Shown piece after piece: positions 59,783-64,000 of a stretch of 64,000 nucleotides of DNA. The notes under the pieces are model-generated. The model had not been told where the DNA came from and made no database searches. It worked only from the letters and a program-made list of their open reading frames with translations. The stretch's first letter is position 1. The number at the start of each line of letters is the position of its first letter. Position numbers and translations under genes: made by a program. This DNA comes from Mucilaginibacter yixingensis (GTDB taxonomy: Bacteria; Bacteroidota; Bacteroidia; Sphingobacteriales; Sphingobacteriaceae), in assembly GCF_041080815.1 (NCBI RefSeq), contig NZ_CP160205.1:4402001-4466000 (forward strand), in the 5' to 3' direction.

Positions 59783-59812
59783 AAAAAAGGCGCTCTGATG
59801 GGCGCCTTTTTT
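59783..59812 (+). terminator. Rho-independent terminator
   Basis: AAAAAAGGCGC-TCTGAT-GGGCGCCTTTTTT. Confidence 0.85.
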
Positions 59813-59886
59813 GTTTCTGCCGCTGATTGAAGTGATGATGATTTTGATAATTCATGACAGATAAACACGCTACTTTGGTTTAACCA

Positions 59887-59969
59887 TGTCATGCTGAGGA
59901 ACGAAGCATCTCTGAGGATAGTCCTCTCTGCTCGTCCTCACAGATGCTTCGCTATCGCTCAGCATGACA
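59887..59969. repeat. Family A palindromic repeat
   Basis: TGTCATGCTGAGGAACGAAGC to GCTTCGCTATCGCTCAGCATGACA; the ends mix two subtypes. It lies in the 320-nt gap before the DUF1801 gene; nothing else was recognised in the gap. Confidence 0.75.
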
Positions 59970-60087
59970 TGACGGTGTTGCTCAATATCCTCGTAAAAAA
60001 CCTAATGTTCACTGCAGTTAATTCATCAACCTCATCCTCCCCAAAATCAAAACTTCTTACTAAATTTAATCAGCAACATCAACAAAA

Positions 60088-60486
60088 ATGACACCTGCTG
60101 AATACATTGCCACCCAACCCGAAGATCGCCAGGAGATCCTTACCGCGCTCCATGAGGTGATTCTAAAACATGACGCTTCCGTTAGCCCCATTGTAGAACC
60201 GATGATGGGTGCCGATATGATTATTTACAAAGAGGACGGCAAAGTGATGAAATATGCACTGGCCAGCGGTAAAAAGCATTTATCGTTACACTGCTTGCCT
60301 ATGTATATGAACGCGCCTGTGCATTCAAAGTATAGCGCATTACTACCCAGGGCCAAATTTCAAAAAGGGTGCATCAATTTTACCAGCGCCGATGAGCTGC
60401 AACCAGCTATTGCCGCTCAACTGATTGATGATTGTGCGCAGATTAATATAACAGCCATATTGGAAGCGCGGAAGAAAAAACGATAA
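60088..60486 (+). CDS. DUF1801 domain protein
   Basis: 132 residues, YdhG-like fold. MTPAEYIATQPEDRQEILTALHEVI is the family start, then PMMGADMIIYK and GKKHLSLHCLPMYMN. Proteins of this group bind small molecules or iron; a function is not established. No metal motif is conclusive. Cytoplasmic, isolated gene. Confidence 0.8.
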   Translation: MTPAEYIATQPEDRQEILTALHEVILKHDASVSPIVEPMMGADMIIYKEDGKVMKYALASGKKHLSLHCLPMYMNAPVHSKYSALLPRAKFQKGCINFTSADELQPAIAAQLIDDCAQINITAILEARKKKR

Positions 60487-60608
60487 CCATTACGCCAGAT
60501 AGTTAAAAACAGTATCTTGCCCAAAACCAAATCAGGCTGCTTTTTATTTCTAAAAAAACGGTCTGCCACACTCAAACAATTGTAAATTACTACAACTCAA
60601 ACCGGATT

Positions 60609-62897
60609 ATGAACAATACCAATCGTAAACAGGATGCCCTTAACTACCACGCCAAGGGCCGTCCCGGGAAGATACAAGTTGTACCTACCAAACCCACCAA
60701 CTCACAGCGCGATCTGACCATGGCCTACTCGCCCGGCGTTGCCGAGCCCTGCCGGGCCATCGCCGCCAATGTAGATGACGTTTACAAATACACCGCTAAG
60801 GGCAACCTGGTAGCCGTAATCAGCAACGGCACAGCCGTGCTGGGCCTGGGCAATATTGGCCCGGAGGCGGGTAAACCGGTAATGGAGGGCAAGGGTTTGT
60901 TGTTCAAGATCTATGCCGATATCGACGTGTTCGACCTGGAACTGGATGCTACCAATGTTGACGATTTTGTGCGGATTGTAAAAGCACTGGAACCCACCTT
61001 CGGCGGCATCAACCTGGAAGATATTTCTGCCCCTACCTGCTTTGAAATTGAGCAACGCTTAAAAGCCGAGATGAATATCCCCGTCATGCACGATGACCAG
61101 CATGGCACCGCCATCATCTCGGGCGCGGCACTGATGAACGCCTGCGAAATACAGGGCAAAAAACTGAATGAAATAAAAATGGTAGTGAACGGCGCCGGTG
61201 CGGCGGCTGTGTCCTGCTCCAAAATATATCTCTCACTGGGTGTCAAGAAAGAGAATCTGGTGATGTTTGATATCAACGGTGTGCTCACGCCAGATCGTAC
61301 CGATCTGGATGAGATGCGGCTGCAATTTGCCACCCACCGCACGGATGTAAAAAATCTGGCCGATGCCATGAAGGATGCCGATGTGTTTATCGGCCTGTCT
61401 GCCGGCAACGTGGTAACACAGGATATGGTAAGAAGCATGGCTCCCAAGCCCATCATCTTTGCCATGGCCAACCCTGAACCCGAGATTGCTTATGACCTGG
61501 CCGTTGAGGTGCGCGATGATTTGATTATGGCTACTGGTCGCTCAGATTTCCCTAACCAGGTGAACAACGTGCTGGGTTTCCCCTTTATTTTCCGCGGCGC
61601 GTTGGATGTGAGGGCCACTGCCATTAACGAGGAAATGAAACTAGCTGCTACCAAAGCCATTGCAGAGCTGGCCAAAAAACCGGTTCCCGAGGCGGTGAAC
61701 CTGGCTTATGATCTGCGGAACCTGAAGTTTGGTAAAGATTATATCATCCCCAAACCGATGGACCCGCGCCTCATCATCGAAGTATCGTCGGCTGTAGCAC
61801 ACGCGGCTATCGAATCAGGCGTGGCGCGTACAGTTATTACCGATTGGGAGGCCTATCACGAAGAATTGCGCGGCCGCATTGGTAAAGATGATAAGCTGAT
61901 GCGCAACCTCTCGCTCAAAGCCAAAGAGAACCCTAAACGTGTGGTATTTGCCGAGGCTGATAACTACAAAATACTGAAAGCCGCCCAGATTGTAAAAGAC
62001 GAGGGCATTGCAACCCCTATCCTGCTGGGAAATAAAGAAAAGATCCAGCAAATTATGCTCGAAAATCAGCTGGAGCTGGGCGATGTAAAAATTGTCGACA
62101 TCCGTAGTAGCGGAGAGGTAGAAAATGCCAAACTATATGCTGATAACCTGTTCAGCAAACGTGCGCGCCGCGGTATTACCGAGTATGAGGCCCGCAAGTT
62201 TATGCGAGACCGTAACTATTATGGCGCCAGCATGGTACAGTTTGGCCATGCCGATGCATTGATCTCCGGTCTCACCAAAAACTACGTGGGTATAGTTAAA
62301 CCTGCACTTCAAATCATCGGTACCGAACCCGGCGTGCGCCGTGTAGTAGGTATGTATATGATGCTGACCAAGAAAGGACCGGTATTTTTTGCCGATACCA
62401 CCATTAACGAAAACCCAAGCGTGCAGGATCTGGTAGATATTACCGTACTGGTAGAGCGTTCGGTAAGGCAGTTTATCAGCAACCCAAGGGTGGCCGTACT
62501 CTCCTACTCTAACTTTGGCTCTAACGATGGCGAGATCCCCGAGAAAACCCGCGAGGCGGTGAGGATACTCCATGAGCAATATCCTGATATGGTGGTAGAT
62601 GGCGAAATGCAAGCTAACTTTGCCATTAATACCGAATTATTAGCAGACAATTATCCTTTCTCTTCTTTAGTTGGCGAGTCGGCAAATACGCTTATTTTCC
62701 CTAACTTAGAGTCGGGCAACATTGCTTATAAACTATTGCAGGAGCTGGGTGATGCAGAGGCTGTTGGCCCCATCCTGCTGGGTATGGATAAACCTATACA
62801 CGTATTACAATTGGGCAGTTCTGTGCGCGAGATTGTTAACATGATTACCATTGCGGTAGTTGACGCTCAGGCGCATGAAGAGAAGCTAAAAGCATAA
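60609..62897 (+). CDS. maeB: NADP-dependent malic enzyme with phosphotransacetylase-like domain
   Basis: 762 residues in two parts. Residues 1-420 are malic enzyme: SQRDLTMAYSPGVAEPC, MEGKGLLFKIYADIDVFDLELD, HDDQHGTAIISGAAL, and the nucleotide site VVNGAGAAAVSCSKI. Residues 430-760 are a Pta-type phosphate acetyltransferase domain (ADALISGLTKNYVGIVKPALQIIG). MaeB converts malate to pyruvate and CO2 with NADP; the Pta part normally is regulatory and binds acetyl-CoA. A metabolic housekeeping gene; the terminator follows. Confidence 0.95.
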   Translation: MNNTNRKQDALNYHAKGRPGKIQVVPTKPTNSQRDLTMAYSPGVAEPCRAIAANVDDVYKYTAKGNLVAVISNGTAVLGLGNIGPEAGKPVMEGKGLLFKIYADIDVFDLELDATNVDDFVRIVKALEPTFGGINLEDISAPTCFEIEQRLKAEMNIPVMHDDQHGTAIISGAALMNACEIQGKKLNEIKMVVNGAGAAAVSCSKIYLSLGVKKENLVMFDINGVLTPDRTDLDEMRLQFATHRTDVKNLADAMKDADVFIGLSAGNVVTQDMVRSMAPKPIIFAMANPEPEIAYDLAVEVRDDLIMATGRSDFPNQVNNVLGFPFIFRGALDVRATAINEEMKLAATKAIAELAKKPVPEAVNLAYDLRNLKFGKDYIIPKPMDPRLIIEVSSAVAHAAIESGVARTVITDWEAYHEELRGRIGKDDKLMRNLSLKAKENPKRVVFAEADNYKILKAAQIVKDEGIATPILLGNKEKIQQIMLENQLELGDVKIVDIRSSGEVENAKLYADNLFSKRARRGITEYEARKFMRDRNYYGASMVQFGHADALISGLTKNYVGIVKPALQIIGTEPGVRRVVGMYMMLTKKGPVFFADTTINENPSVQDLVDITVLVERSVRQFISNPRVAVLSYSNFGSNDGEIPEKTREAVRILHEQYPDMVVDGEMQANFAINTELLADNYPFSSLVGESANTLIFPNLESGNIAYKLLQELGDAEAVGPILLGMDKPIHVLQLGSSVREIVNMITIAVVDAQAHEEKLKA

Positions 62898-62906
62898 AGC
62901 CGAAAG

Positions 62907-62938
62907 AAAAGCTGCTATTGCTAGCAACAGCAGCTTTT
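62907..62938 (+). terminator. Probable terminator
   Basis: AAAAGCTGCTATTGC and a matching GCAACAGCAGCTTTT arm; T-run short. Follows the malic enzyme gene. Confidence 0.6.
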
Positions 62939-63057
62939 CAAAATAAAAAATTGCTTCTGAAGAAATTTGAGTAACATTTAAATATTCTAAACCGTATTAC
63001 AATAACATCAGGCATTGAGCTTTCTGCTTTTTGCTTTGAGCTTTCAGCTTAATAAAA

Positions 63058-63642
63058 ATGTACGCATATATAGACGGCAAACTGGCCTTTAAAAGTCCCG
63101 CCTACGTTGTAATAGACGCAGGCGGGGTTGGATATCAAATCAACATTTCATTAAACACTTACTCGCGACTGGGCGATGCAGAACGTTGCAAGCTTTTTAC
63201 CTGGCTGCACGTAAAAGAAGACGGGCACACGCTTTACGGCTTTTTTGAAGAGGGCGAGCGCCGTTTGTTTTTGCATCTGATCTCGGTATCAGGCATCGGT
63301 CCAAATACCGGCCGGATGATCCTGTCGTCCATCACGCCGGAAGAGATCCAGGCTGCCATTGTAAACGGCAATGTATCGGTTATTCAGCGCATCAAAGGCA
63401 TCGGCCCAAAATCAGCCCAGCGCATGATCCTGGAGCTGCAGGACAAGCTTAAAAAAGAAGGCCCGGATACCCTTACCCAGATGCCTGTGGTTAACTCGGC
63501 TAAGGATGAAGCGCTGGCAGCGTTGGTGATGCTGGGCTTTGCACGTAACGCAGCAGAAAAGGTTATTGATCAAGATATTAACAAAAACGGAAATAATTTA
63601 ACTGTTGAACAACTGATAAAGTCAGCACTTAAAAGCTTATAA
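63058..63642 (+). CDS. ruvA: Holliday junction branch migration protein RuvA
   Basis: 194 residues. MYAYIDGKLAFKSPAYVVIDAGGVGYQINIS is the family N-terminus (OB domain), LISVSGIGPNTGRMILSSI and RIKGIGPKSAQRMILEL are the two HhH motifs, and the C-terminal three-helix domain contacts RuvB. RuvA tetramers hold Holliday junctions for RuvB. The sprA gene follows 34 nt downstream, the order seen in other Bacteroidota. Low-complexity words (CTTTCAGCTT) precede it. Confidence 0.95.
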   Translation: MYAYIDGKLAFKSPAYVVIDAGGVGYQINISLNTYSRLGDAERCKLFTWLHVKEDGHTLYGFFEEGERRLFLHLISVSGIGPNTGRMILSSITPEEIQAAIVNGNVSVIQRIKGIGPKSAQRMILELQDKLKKEGPDTLTQMPVVNSAKDEALAALVMLGFARNAAEKVIDQDINKNGNNLTVEQLIKSALKSL

Positions 63643-63676
63643 TTACAGTAGTCATTTTATTATTTATTGATAGCGA

Positions 63677-64000
63677 TTGGCCCGGATTTTTACTGCTAAG
63701 ATTTGTGTTTGTTTCCTTGTGCTCTTTGCCTTTGGCAGGGTGATGTCTGCGTACGCACAGAACCCGTCGCCCAGAGATACCAGCAATCGCACCAGGACGC
63801 CTATCCGCACCTATGACTCGCGTAATAATCAGCTGCGCCGCGGCTATCTCGATCCTGATCCACCAGGACTGGTTCGCTCTATCGAGTATGACCCTACTAC
63901 CAATCAGTACATCCTCTACCAAAAGCTGGGCAACTTTAACTACCGTCCGCCAATTTATCTTACGGTTGATCAGTACATGAAGCTGATGCAGAGTGTTCGC
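63677..64000 (+). CDS. sprA: SprA (T9SS outer-membrane translocon), N-terminal fragment
   Basis: A frame open to the right edge, about 108 residues. Its TTG start gives MARIFTAKICVCFLVLFAFG and a cleavage at AYAQ, a good signal peptide; no ATG suits (later GTG/ATG at 63740-63745 would lose the signal peptide). The mature part contains DPDPPGLVRSIEYDPTTNQYILYQ and RPPIYLTVDQYMKL, words I know from SprA N-termini. SprA is the giant outer-membrane channel of the type IX secretion system. Location after ruvA supports the call. The gene is cut by the window. Confidence 0.8.
   Translation, partial: MARIFTAKICVCFLVLFAFGRVMSAYAQNPSPRDTSNRTRTPIRTYDSRNNQLRRGYLDPDPPGLVRSIEYDPTTNQYILYQKLGNFNYRPPIYLTVDQYMKLMQSVR

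Noticed and set aside
1635..59969. CRISPR array
   Set aside because: Repeats are palindromic, far apart and in separate gaps, with no regular spacers and no cas genes.
1..64000. Prophage, integrase or insertion sequence
   Set aside because: No integrase, transposase, terminase or capsid motif in any frame reviewed.

Overview
The window looks like chromosome of a Bacteroidota bacterium, most likely Sphingobacteriaceae (Mucilaginibacter/Pedobacter-like). Supporting signs are TAnnTTTG -7 boxes in front of many genes, few Shine-Dalgarno sequences, two TonB-dependent receptors with carboxypeptidase-regulatory-like N-terminal domains, LytTR/LytS signalling, a T9SS gene (sprA) right after ruvA, DUF4834, DUF4292 and YfhO proteins, and a TatA pair beside an EnvC-like protein. 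Base composition is moderate and even. I see no phage, integrase, transposase, rRNA, tRNA or CRISPR array. The accessory DNA is mainly short non-coding palindromic repeats.

Layout. 1-5.4 kb: end of an SGNH hydrolase, a class III aminotransferase and two GT4 glycosyltransferases, one fused to an unassigned C-terminal domain. 5.5-8.2 kb (minus): LiaF-like membrane protein, LytS-type kinase and LytTR regulator. 8.4-10.5 kb (minus): agmatine deiminase and N-carbamoylputrescine amidase, together agmatine to putrescine. 10.7-18 kb: UPF0104 membrane protein, DinB, LpxH-like phosphoesterase, a secreted amidotransferase-like protein, small membrane proteins and UvrB. 18-21.3 kb: DUF4834, a small membrane protein and YfhO. 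21.4-27.3 kb: GluQ-RS-like enzyme, then alpha/beta hydrolase, membrane-anchored Mur ligase, D-Ala-D-Ala ligase-like enzyme and class IV aminotransferase. 27.3-28.8 kb (minus): APS kinase and sulfotransferase.

28.9-43.3 kb is an uptake and surface region: a small CxxC/PP secreted protein with a TonB receptor, a large unassigned membrane protein, AnmK, a PepSY membrane protein with a siderophore receptor behind a Fur-like box, and GH31 and GH43 glycosidases separated by a 168-nt cloverleaf-shaped inverted repeat. 43.5-49.7 kb: small secreted proteins, a sugar nucleotidyltransferase, M42 peptidase, GNAT and ammonium transporter. 49.9-59.8 kb is one co-directional envelope and housekeeping run: acylphosphatase, flippase, dUTPase, TPR protein, DUF4292 lipoprotein, EnvC-like protein, two TatA proteins, GatA, and a lytic transglycosylase with LysM domains. 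60-64 kb: DUF1801, malic enzyme-Pta fusion, RuvA and the start of SprA.

The most unusual items are the cloverleaf element at 42092-42259, a set of genes whose start codon lies only 3-9 nt after the -7 box (leaderless or nearly so), the alpha/beta hydrolase-membrane Mur ligase-Ddl group, the APS kinase-sulfotransferase pair, an orphan terminator/micro-ORF at about 46.3 kb, and several families of intergenic palindromes, one of which supplies the stop codon of the DinB gene. All functions are assigned by reading motifs, not by searches.
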